The notes under the pieces: model-generated
Told to the model about the DNA's origin: nothing
What the model saw: the letters and a program-made list of their open reading frames with translations, nothing else
Database searches by the model: none
Translations under genes and position numbers: made by a program
Source: Alphaproteobacteria bacterium
GTDB taxonomy: Bacteria > Pseudomonadota > Alphaproteobacteria > Rhizobiales > Aestuariivirgaceae
Assembly (NCBI GenBank): GCA_024279045.1
Contig: JAJRRZ010000088.1
Location: 1 to 16,002 of the forward strand
Reading direction: 5' to 3'
Length of the DNA: 16,002 nucleotides
Part shown: in pieces, positions 1 to 5,901 of the stretch
How positions within the stretch are numbered: position 1 is the stretch's first letter
How the letters are laid out: every line of letters begins with the position of its first letter

Positions 1-1442
1 GCATTGCTGCCAGGGCAGTGGTGCTGACCACCGGTACCTTTCTCAACGGGCTGATCCACCTCGGCGAAAAGAGTTGGCCCGCCGGGCGCATGGGCGATGC
101 GCCGTCGCTGGCGCTGGCGCAGCGGCTGCACGAGCTGGACCTGCGCATGGGGCGGCTGAAGACCGGCACGCCACCGCGGCTGGATGGGCGCGGCATCGAC
201 TACAGCCGCGTGGAAGAGCAGCCCGGTGATGACGAGCCGGCGTTTCTGTCGTTCCTCAGCGAAGGCATTGCCAACCGGCAGGTGCTGTGCCACATCACGC
301 ATACCACCGAGAAGACACACGAGATCATCCGCGCCAACCTGAAGCGCTCGGCGATGTATTCCGGGCGCATCGACAGCACCGGCCCGCGCTATTGCCCGTC
401 CATCGAGGACAAGATCGTGCGCTTTGCCGACAAGCCGCGGCATCAGATCTTCCTGGAGCCGGAGGGGCTGGATGATCACACTGTCTATCCCAACGGCATT
501 TCCACATCGCTGCCGGAGGATGTGCAGCATGCGCTGATTGCCTCCATTCCGGGGCTGGAGCGCGCGCCCATCCTGAAGCTGGGCTACGCCATCGAATACG
601 ACCATGTCGATCCGCGCGAGCTTGACGCGCACATGATGCTGCGGCGGGTGCCGGGGCTGTTTCTGGCCGGGCAGATCAACGGCACCACGGGCTACGAGGA
701 AGCCGCGGCGCAGGGCATATTGGCGGGCATCAACGCGGCGCGGCACGTGGCCGGGCTTGAGCCGGTGGCGCTGTCGCGCACGGAGAGCTACATCGGCGTG
801 CTGGTGGATGATCTTGTCAGCCGCGGGGTGAGCGAGCCGTATCGCATGTTTACCTCGCGCGCGGAATACCGGCTGATCCTGCGCGCCGACAATGCTGACG
901 AACGGCTCACCGGCAAGGGGCTGGAGTGGGGTGTAGTCGGCGCGCGGCGCGCGGCGGCGTGGCGGCGCAAGCAGCGCGAATTGCGGGAGATGTTCGCCTT
1001 TGCCCGCGAACACGACCTGACCCCGCAGCAGGCGCGCAAGCACGGGTTGAATATCAATCTCGACGGGCGGCGGCGCAATGTGATCGAGCTGCTGGCCCTG
1101 CCTGGCGTGGCGCTGGAGGATGTGCTGCGCATCTGGCCGGCGCTGGGGCGTGTTTCACGTGAATCGCTGCGGCGGTTGCAGGCGCATGCGGTGTATCATG
1201 GCTATCTTGACCGGCAGGAGCGCGACGCGGCATTGATCCGCCGCGAGGAGCAGCTGGCCATACCGGCGGATCTCGATCTGGATGCCTTGCCCGGCCTGTC
1301 CAACGAAATCCGCGAGAAACTGCGCAGCCAGCGCCCGGCCAACATCGCTCAGGCCGCGCGCATCGATGGCATGACCCCGGCGGCGCTGGCCATTCTCGTC
1401 AACGGTATTCGCCGTCATCACAGGCTGGCGGGGGTGGCATGA
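1..1442 (+). CDS. mnmG: tRNA uridine-5-carboxymethylaminomethyl(34) synthesis enzyme MnmG (GidA), 5' end missing
   Basis: MnmG is the FAD enzyme that, with MnmE, installs the (carboxymethyl)aminomethyl group on wobble U34 of certain tRNAs. The reading frame is open from the first complete codon at position 3, and the first residues read A-R-A-V-V-L-T-T-G-T-F-L, an internal stretch of the family. The gene therefore starts upstream and the GTG at 18 is not the real start. About 479 residues are present out of the usual 620-630, so the N-terminal FAD GxGxxG region is missing. Both family signatures are visible: the G-R-M-G...PS block running into KTGTPPR, and AGQINGTTGYEEAAAQG. The C-terminal helical domain that contacts MnmE is present (near LSNEIREKLRSQRP). 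The stop overlaps the rsmG start as ATGA. A near-consensus parS site lies within the coding sequence at 1151-1166. Identification is near certain. Confidence 0.97.
   Translation, partial: IAARAVVLTTGTFLNGLIHLGEKSWPAGRMGDAPSLALAQRLHELDLRMGRLKTGTPPRLDGRGIDYSRVEEQPGDDEPAFLSFLSEGIANRQVLCHITHTTEKTHEIIRANLKRSAMYSGRIDSTGPRYCPSIEDKIVRFADKPRHQIFLEPEGLDDHTVYPNGISTSLPEDVQHALIASIPGLERAPILKLGYAIEYDHVDPRELDAHMMLRRVPGLFLAGQINGTTGYEEAAAQGILAGINAARHVAGLEPVALSRTESYIGVLVDDLVSRGVSEPYRMFTSRAEYRLILRADNADERLTGKGLEWGVVGARRAAAWRRKQRELREMFAFAREHDLTPQQARKHGLNINLDGRRRNVIELLALPGVALEDVLRIWPALGRVSRESLRRLQAHAVYHGYLDRQERDAALIRREEQLAIPADLDLDALPGLSNEIREKLRSQRPANIAQAARIDGMTPAALAILVNGIRRHHRLAGVA
1151..1166. promoter_or_regulatory. 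parS: Candidate parS centromere site inside mnmG
   Basis: The bases TGTTTCACGTGAATCG match the widely conserved bacterial parS consensus TGTTTCACGTGAAACA at 14 of 16 positions. The central palindromic core TTTCACGTGAA is intact and only the right edge deviates. parS sites are the loading sites for ParB and commonly lie near parAB, sometimes inside coding sequence. This one is about 950 bp upstream of parA and 1.8 kb upstream of parB. I saw no second copy in the window; the other CACGTG hexamers lack the TGTTT/AAACA flanks. The match and location are visible; function is inferred. Confidence 0.8.
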
Positions 1443-2107
1443 GCGTCAGTGCTGCCCAGAAACCGCTGTTGCCCGCCAGCGCGGAGGCGGAAGAGGTGTG
1501 CGCCTTCTTCGGGCTGGATGCGGAGGCCTGCGATCGGCTGCGGATGTATGTGGAAGAGCTGGGCAAGTGGAACGCCGCGATCAACCTGGTGGCGCGCTCT
1601 ACTCTACCGCATGCCTGGGTGCGGCATGTGGCGGATGGCGTGCAGTTGCTGGGGCACCTGCCCGATGATGCCGAACAGGTCATCGACCTCGGTTCCGGCT
1701 CCGGCGTGCCGGGGCTGGTGATGGCGCTGGCTGCGCCCGAACGGGCGCCCTTCGTGCTGGTGGAATCCAATAGGCGCAAGTGTGCTTTCCTGAAGCGGGT
1801 GGCACAGCGGGCGGGAATTGATATAACAGTAGTTGAGCAGCGAATCGAAACGCTGGATGCGCGGACGCTGGGCGTGGATGGGCGCACGGTGATCACCGCG
1901 CGGGCGCTGGCGGCGCTGGACAAGCTGCTGGACATGGCGGCGCCATTGCTTGAAACTGGGGCCAGCGCGCTGGTGCCCAAGGGGCGCACGGCACAGGCTG
2001 AATTGGCCGCGGCCAGGCAACGCTGGCATTTCGATTCGCAGGCGTTACCATCTGTTACCGATGAGCAGGGCGTGATACTGAAACTGTGGAACATACGGCA
2101 TGACTGA
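1439..2107 (+). CDS. rsmG: 16S rRNA (guanine527-N7)-methyltransferase RsmG (GidB)
   Basis: RsmG is the SAM-dependent methyltransferase that makes m7G527 in 16S rRNA, near the decoding centre; loss of the enzyme gives low-level streptomycin resistance in several bacteria. The 222-residue product is close to the family length (about 207 in E. coli). Family landmarks are the N-terminal KWNAAINLV (residues 43-51), the SAM-binding loop VIDLGSGSGVPGL (81-93), the acidic end of strand 2 in FVLVESNRRKCAFLK (105-119), and TARALA (153-158) followed by VPKG (179-182). The ATG lies inside the mnmG stop (ATGA), which suggests translational coupling. The gene ends eight bases inside parA. The mnmG-rsmG-parA-parB order is the ancestral arrangement in many bacteria. 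Nothing looks damaged. Confidence 0.96.
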   Translation: MSVSAAQKPLLPASAEAEEVCAFFGLDAEACDRLRMYVEELGKWNAAINLVARSTLPHAWVRHVADGVQLLGHLPDDAEQVIDLGSGSGVPGLVMALAAPERAPFVLVESNRRKCAFLKRVAQRAGIDITVVEQRIETLDARTLGVDGRTVITARALAALDKLLDMAAPLLETGASALVPKGRTAQAELAAARQRWHFDSQALPSVTDEQGVILKLWNIRHD

Positions 2108-2918
2108 ACGGCAGGAACAGATTTCTACACGCATATTGGCCATAGCAAACCAGAAGGGCGGCGTGGGCAAGACGACGACGGCCATCAACCTCGGCACCGC
2201 CCTGGCGGCGGTGGGCGAGAAGGTGCTGGTGGTGGACATGGATCCACAGGGCAACGCCACCACGGGGCTGGGGCTGGAGCGCGCGGCAAAGGGACGCTCC
2301 ACCTATGAAGTGCTGATCGGCGAAGCGTCTCTGCGCGACATCATCCGGGAGACGCACATCCCCGGATTGCATTGTGCTCCCTCTTCGCTGGACTTGCTGG
2401 GCGCGGAGCTTGAGTTGTCGGAGTTTCAGCGCAAAGCCCATCGGCTGCATGATGCCATTCGCGCCTGTCTTTCATCAGCCGATTGTTCCTACACCTATCT
2501 GCTGCTGGATTGCCCGCCATCGCTGAACCTGTTGACCATCAACGCGCTGAGCGCGGCGGATGCGGTGCTGGTGCCGCTGCAATGCGAGTATTTCGCGCTG
2601 GAGGGCCTCTCGCAACTGCTGAAGACGGTGGAGCGGGTGCGCCAGTCGCTGAACCGGCGCTTGAGCATCCAGGGCATCGTGCTGACCATGTATGACAGGC
2701 GCAATTCGCTGTCCGAACAGGTGGCGGAAGATGTGCGCGCGGTGCTGGGCGAGAAGGTTTATCAGACGGTCATCCCGCGCAACGTGCGGGTTTCGGAAGC
2801 GCCTTCGCACGGCAAGCCGGTGCTGTTGTATGATCATCGCTGCACCGGGTCGCAGGCCTATATTCGTCTCGCCTCCGAAATCATCCAGCGTGAACAGGCC
2901 TTGCGCACCGCATCCTGA
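2100..2918 (+). CDS. parA: Chromosome partitioning ATPase ParA (Soj)
   Basis: ParA is a deviant-Walker ATPase that binds DNA non-specifically as an ATP dimer. ParB stimulates its ATPase, which moves ParB-parS complexes and so segregates origins. The 272-residue protein has the deviant Walker A motif KGGVGKTTTA (residues 19-28, with the signature first Lys), VVDMDPQGNATTGLG (44-58), and the Walker B-type strand LLLDCPPSLNLLTINAL (134-150). It also has the conserved C-terminal segment IPRNVRVSEAPSHGKPV (225-241). The length and lack of an N-terminal helix-turn-helix fit a chromosomal ParA rather than a plasmid type Ia ParA. The start overlaps the last eight bases of rsmG, so the genes are probably cotranscribed. 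parB follows after 45 bp. Confidence 0.96.
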   Translation: MTERQEQISTRILAIANQKGGVGKTTTAINLGTALAAVGEKVLVVDMDPQGNATTGLGLERAAKGRSTYEVLIGEASLRDIIRETHIPGLHCAPSSLDLLGAELELSEFQRKAHRLHDAIRACLSSADCSYTYLLLDCPPSLNLLTINALSAADAVLVPLQCEYFALEGLSQLLKTVERVRQSLNRRLSIQGIVLTMYDRRNSLSEQVAEDVRAVLGEKVYQTVIPRNVRVSEAPSHGKPVLLYDHRCTGSQAYIRLASEIIQREQALRTAS

Positions 2919-2963
2919 TCGATTCATATTCGAAACATCATCGAATCACACACGGGGCAGAAC

Positions 2964-3887
2964 ATGAACGCACAGAAGAAGCGACTGGGCCGCGGGCTGG
3001 CGGCGCTGATCGGCGATGATCTTGGTGATACGCCGGTGGATGCTGGCGCGGCGGATGGACGCGACGGCCTGCAGACCATGCCGTTGGCCGACCTGCTGCC
3101 CAGCCCGTTCAACCCGCGTCAGCATTTCGACGAAGAGGAACTGCGCGAGCTGGCGCAGTCGATTGCCGAAAAGGGCCTGTTGCAGCCCATCCTGGTGCGG
3201 CCCGCGGAGGAGCCGGGGCGCTACGAAATCGTCGCCGGCGAGCGCCGCTGGCGCGCCGCGCAGATGGCCGGGGTGCACGAGGTGCCGGTCATCGTGCGCG
3301 AACTGGACGATGCCGCGGCGCTGGAAGTGGCGCTGATCGAGAACGTGCAGCGTGCCGATCTCAACGCGCTGGAAGAGGCGCGCGGTTATCAGCGGCTGGT
3401 GGAGCAGTTCGGCTACACGCAGCAGCAGCTTGCCGAGGTCATCGGCAAGAGCCGCAGCCACGTGGCCAACACCATGCGGCTGCTGAAACTGCCCGAGGAG
3501 GTGCTGGAGCTGGTGCGCGACGGGGCGCTTTCCGCCGGGCACGCGCGCGCCCTGGTGGCCACGCCCGACCCCACCGCGCTGGCAAAGCGCATCATCAAGC
3601 TGGGCATGTCGGTGCGCGAGGCGGAAAAGCTCGCCCGGCAGGCGGCGCAAGATGGTGATGAGGCCGGGGCCGATGCGGATGGCTCCACAGATGCGGTGCA
3701 ACCCGCCTGGGACGATGCGCCCGACATCCGCGCCCTGCGCCACGATCTGGAAGAGGCCCTGGGCATGGAGGTGGATATCCGCAAGGGCCGTGGCGAACAG
3801 GGGCGGTTGATCATTCACTGGCAATCCTACGAACAGTTGCAGGAAACCTGCGAGCGGCTGATGGCCTGGGAGCCGCGCCGCAAGTGA
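2964..3887 (+). CDS. parB: Chromosome partitioning protein ParB (Spo0J family)
   Basis: ParB is the CTP-dependent DNA clamp that loads at parS, spreads along DNA and stimulates ParA. The 307-residue product shows the usual order of parts. An N-terminal ParA-stimulating peptide rich in basic residues, KKRLGRGLAALIGD (residues 5-18), is followed by the ParB/CTPase domain with PFNPRQHFDEEEL (48-60), GERRWRA (92-98) and ENVQR (126-130). Next come a helix-turn-helix around YTQQQLAEVIGKSRSHVANTMRLL (starts at 151) and an acidic low-complexity linker (about 229-258). The C-terminal dimerisation segment ends the protein. The ATG follows a GGGGCAG ribosome-binding stretch. The gap upstream contains two GANTC sites (2921-2925 and 2943-2947). 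A likely target site lies in mnmG at 1151-1166. Confidence 0.96.
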   Translation: MNAQKKRLGRGLAALIGDDLGDTPVDAGAADGRDGLQTMPLADLLPSPFNPRQHFDEEELRELAQSIAEKGLLQPILVRPAEEPGRYEIVAGERRWRAAQMAGVHEVPVIVRELDDAAALEVALIENVQRADLNALEEARGYQRLVEQFGYTQQQLAEVIGKSRSHVANTMRLLKLPEEVLELVRDGALSAGHARALVATPDPTALAKRIIKLGMSVREAEKLARQAAQDGDEAGADADGSTDAVQPAWDDAPDIRALRHDLEEALGMEVDIRKGRGEQGRLIIHWQSYEQLQETCERLMAWEPRRK

Positions 3888-3936
3888 TGTCCCCGATTGG
3901 GCGTGATGCCGGGCGTTAATCATGTGTGGCGTCGCG

Positions 3937-3997
3937 CATTGCCCGTGCTGCCCAGCCTGGTGTAGGAAATTGTTTACCATTGGCGGGGCGGGCAATG
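3937..3997. repeat. Inverted repeat upstream of cpdR
   Basis: Nine-base arms CATTGCCCG (3937-3945) and CGGGCAATG (3989-3997) are perfect complements about 43 bp apart. The right arm also pairs with CCATTG at 3978-3983 to form a tighter hairpin with CAATGG (3993-3998). They lie in the 137-bp parB-cpdR gap, which otherwise shows no clear promoter or terminator. It could be an operator or a leader hairpin, or chance in GC-rich DNA. Confidence 0.4.
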
Positions 3998-4024
3998 GCA
4001 AACAGGTGTGTTCGGGGAGTTGGG

Positions 4025-4384
4025 ATGGTGAAAATCCTGCTGGCGGAAGACGACGAGGCGCTCAGGCGCTTCCTGAAGAAGGCGTTGGAACAGGCTGGCC
4101 ACGAAGTCATCGACTTCGCCGATGGCGAACAGGCATGGGCGCTGCTGCAACACGAGCCGGTCGATCTGTTGCTGACCGATATCGTCATGCCGGTGATGGA
4201 CGGCATCGAACTGGCGCGGCGCGCGGCACAGCGCCATGCGGGCCTGCGCATCATGTTCATCACCGGCTTTGCCGCCGTTGCCCTGAACCCGGAAAGCGGC
4301 GCGCCGGAAGGCGCACAGGTGTTGTCCAAGCCCTTTCATCTGCGCCAACTGGTGGATGAGGTCGAACGCCTCATGGCCGCCTGA
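4025..4384 (+). CDS. cpdR: CpdR-type single-domain response regulator
   Basis: The 119-residue product is a lone receiver domain with no output domain. Visible receiver features are the acidic pocket in LLAEDDE (E8, D9, D10), phosphoacceptor D52 in LLLTDIVMPVMDG, T80 in FITGF, and K102 in SKPF. The VMPVMDGIELARRA and MFITGFAAVAL...VLSKPFHLRQLVDEVERLMAA blocks closely resemble alphaproteobacterial CpdR. In Caulobacter, unphosphorylated CpdR directs ClpXP to the cell pole and primes cell-cycle proteolysis, and the CckA-ChpT phosphorelay controls it. The ATG at 4025 follows GGGGAG; an in-frame upstream extension back to 3926 lacks family similarity and was not used. The protein ends in Ala-Ala, as do many ClpXP substrates. 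Its last codons lie inside a 14-bp tandem repeat. CckA, ChpT and ClpX are outside the window. Confidence 0.88.
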   Translation: MVKILLAEDDEALRRFLKKALEQAGHEVIDFADGEQAWALLQHEPVDLLLTDIVMPVMDGIELARRAAQRHAGLRIMFITGFAAVALNPESGAPEGAQVLSKPFHLRQLVDEVERLMAA

Positions 4385-4518
4385 CCGACGTTGTCTGACC
4401 GACATTGCCTGGCCGACAATATCTGGTCGGCACTGTCTGGCAGGCAATGTCTCTGTTGGCCATTGTCTGGCTGGCCTTGTCTGGTCGATGTTGTCTGGCA
4501 GGCATTGTCCGCCGTGTG
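4377..4518. repeat. Degenerate 14-bp tandem repeat array, about ten units, at the 3' end of cpdR
   Basis: Units run in register from 4377, 4391, 4405, 4419, 4433 and 4447. After a two-base slip they continue from 4463, 4477, 4491 and 4505. Best units include TTGTCTGACCGACA (4391), TTGCCTGGCCGACA (4405), TTGTCTGGTCGATG (4477) and TTGTCTGGCAGGCA (4491). The consensus is close to TTGTCTGGCMGGCA. The first unit covers the cpdR Ala-Ala codons and stop. The unit is itself nearly palindromic: TTGTCTGGCAGGCAA matches its reverse complement at 12 of 15 positions, so stem-loops are possible. No function is recognised. Confidence 0.8.
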
Positions 4519-4541
4519 GGCAATGAGCTTGCGCGAAAGCC

Positions 4542-4570
4542 TTGCCAGCGCCGCGACGTGGCGATATATC
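4542..4570 (+). promoter_or_regulatory. Candidate sigma70-type promoter for tRNA-Val
   Basis: TTGCCA (4542-4547, 5 of 6 to the -35 consensus) and TATATC (4565-4570, 4 of 6 to the -10) are separated by exactly 17 bp. Transcription would start near 4577, a few bases before the tRNA 5' end at 4584. The position and spacing fit a tRNA promoter; activity is inferred. Confidence 0.6.
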
Positions 4571-4583
4571 CCTGTTGCGTATC

Positions 4584-4657
<74 letters not shown>

Positions 4658-4658
<1 letters not shown>

Positions 4659-4681
4659 CGCACATAGTGCGTTTGACTTTT
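4658..4681 (+). terminator. Possible intrinsic terminator of tRNA-Val
   Basis: The stem ACGCAC/GTGCGT around an ATA loop (4658-4672) is followed by a T-rich tail (TTTGACTTTTT, 4671-4681). The stem is short and the T run is interrupted, so this is a modest candidate. The same hairpin plus T-rich tail is repeated at 4724, 4788 and, with a decayed tail, 4852 as part of the 64-bp array, so termination may be serial. Confidence 0.45.
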
Positions 4682-4902
4682 TGCCGACGTAGGTCGGTGT
4701 GTGGCAAGGACTGCGCTTTTCCACGCACATTGTGCGTTTGACTTTTGCCGACGCAGGTCGATGTGTGGCAAAGGCTACGCTTTTCCACGCACATTGTGCG
4801 TTTGGCTTCTGCCGACGCAAGTCAGTGTGTGGCAAGGGCCGCGTTTTTCCGCGCACATTGTGCGTCCTGTTTTCCGGGGCAGGTTGGTGCCTGGCCAGCG
4901 CC
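4659..4902. repeat. 64/65-bp tandem repeat with hairpins, 3.5 units, downstream of tRNA-Val
   Basis: Units occupy 4659-4723 (65 bp), 4724-4787 (64 bp) and 4788-4851 (64 bp). A fourth, decayed unit starts at 4852. Each begins with a 13-bp hairpin, CGCACATTGTGCG (CGCACATAGTGCG in unit 1), followed by a T-rich stretch. A second element follows, flanked by TTGCC and GGCAA arms or close variants, containing a CCGAC-loop-GTCGG hairpin that is best in unit 1 (4684-4697). In the fourth unit only the first hairpin is intact; the rest (to about 4902) still aligns weakly. Units share sequence along their whole length, so this is not a CRISPR array. Short open frames through it are artefacts. Function is unknown; serial terminators or a slippage-expanded terminator are possible. 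Confidence 0.88.
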
Positions 4903-4941
4903 GCACTCCCTCACCGGTTCCGTGGTTGTCATCCGTGGTGT

Positions 4942-4970
4942 TTGTGTTCGCGCCGCAAGCTGCCTATATT
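4942..4970 (+). promoter_or_regulatory. Candidate promoter for the dapF-mtaB-ftsY-yciB operon
   Basis: TATATT (4965-4970, 5 of 6 to the -10 consensus) lies 17 bp downstream of TTGTGT (4942-4947, 3 of 6 to the -35). It is the best promoter-like pair in the 126 bp between the repeat array and dapF, where nothing else was recognised. It would give a leader of about 50 nt. Confidence 0.42.
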
Positions 4971-5028
4971 CCGCGCGAACCAACAGATTGCCGCGATGAT
5001 TGCGGCAACGATTGCGGGACGGCTCATC

Positions 5029-5901
5029 ATGGCGGTGCCATTTCTCAAGATGAACGGGCTGGGCAACGACTTCGTCATCATCGATGCGCGCCGCGCCGCG
5101 CTGCGTGGCCTGCCCATGACCGCCGCCATTGCGCGGGCCATTGGTGATCGCGACAATGGTGTGGGTTGCGATCAGATCATCATCCTGCGCCCGGACGAAA
5201 CCGAGGGCGTGGATGTGTTCATGGAAATCTTCAACCGCGACGGTTCGCGCGTGGCCGCCTGCGGCAATGCCACGCGCTGCGTCGGCGATCTGCTGATGCG
5301 CGAAAGCGGCCAGGATGCCGTGGTCATCCGCACCGATGCCGATATCCTGAAAGCGTGGCGCGCGGTGGATGACATGGTGGAGGTGGACATGGGCAGGCCG
5401 CGCTTCGGCTGGCAGGACATTCCGCTGGCCGAGGAGTTTCGCGACACGCGCGGCATCGAGCTGCAGATCGGGCCCATCGATGATCCGGTGCTGCACACGC
5501 CCAGCGTGGTCAATGTCGGCAACCCGCATGCGGTGTTCTGGGTGGATGATCTCGACGTGGTGGACCTGGCCGTCGCCGGGCCACTGCTGGAGAATCACCC
5601 CGTGTTTCCCGAAGGGACCAACATCTCGCTGGCCAAGGTCGAAGCGCCCGATCACATCCGCCTGAAGGTGTGGGAGCGTGGCGCGGGGCTGACGAAGGCC
5701 TGCGGCACCGCCGCCTGCGCGGCGGCCGTGTGCGCGGCGCGCAAGGGGCTGACGGGGCGCAAGGCGCGCATCACCCTGCCCGGTGGTGATCTGTTCATTC
5801 ACTGGCGCGAAGAGGATGATCGCATCCGCATGACCGGGCCGGTGGAACACGAATTCGATGGTGAACTGCCCGAGGAGATGTTCGAGAGCGCCAACGCATG
5901 A
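5029..5901 (+). CDS. dapF: Diaminopimelate epimerase DapF
   Basis: DapF is the cofactor-independent epimerase that converts LL- to meso-diaminopimelate, the precursor of lysine and of the peptidoglycan cross-link. The 290-residue product has the N-terminal FLKMNGLGNDFVIID (residues 5-19; the usual His of HGLGNDF is Asn here). It has both catalytic cysteines, C78 in AACGNATRC and C225 in KACGTAAC, plus NVGNPHAV (162-169) and the WERGAG loop (215-220). The ATG at 5029 matches the family start and follows GGGACGG. An in-frame ATG at 4996 and a longer open frame back into the repeats exist, but they carry no family sequence. The stop overlaps mtaB as ATGA, so this heads a coupled operon. Confidence 0.97.
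   Translation: MAVPFLKMNGLGNDFVIIDARRAALRGLPMTAAIARAIGDRDNGVGCDQIIILRPDETEGVDVFMEIFNRDGSRVAACGNATRCVGDLLMRESGQDAVVIRTDADILKAWRAVDDMVEVDMGRPRFGWQDIPLAEEFRDTRGIELQIGPIDDPVLHTPSVVNVGNPHAVFWVDDLDVVDLAVAGPLLENHPVFPEGTNISLAKVEAPDHIRLKVWERGAGLTKACGTAACAAAVCAARKGLTGRKARITLPGGDLFIHWREEDDRIRMTGPVEHEFDGELPEEMFESANA

Noticed and set aside
2901..2930. Promoter for parB (TTGCGC, 18 bp, CATATT)
   Set aside because: Only 3 of 6 and 4 of 6 consensus bases; parB is more simply read from the parA transcript.
3926..4024. Upstream extension of cpdR by 33 codons
   Set aside because: Receiver-domain similarity starts at the ATG at 4025, which follows GGGGAG; the extension lies across the inverted repeat.
4659..4902. 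CRISPR-like array
   Set aside because: Units are similar over their whole 64 bp with no unique spacers, only 3.5 copies, and no cas genes.
4699..5028. In-frame N-terminal extension of DapF
   Set aside because: It translates the repeat array; DapF similarity begins at the ATG at 5029, which has its own ribosome-binding sequence.
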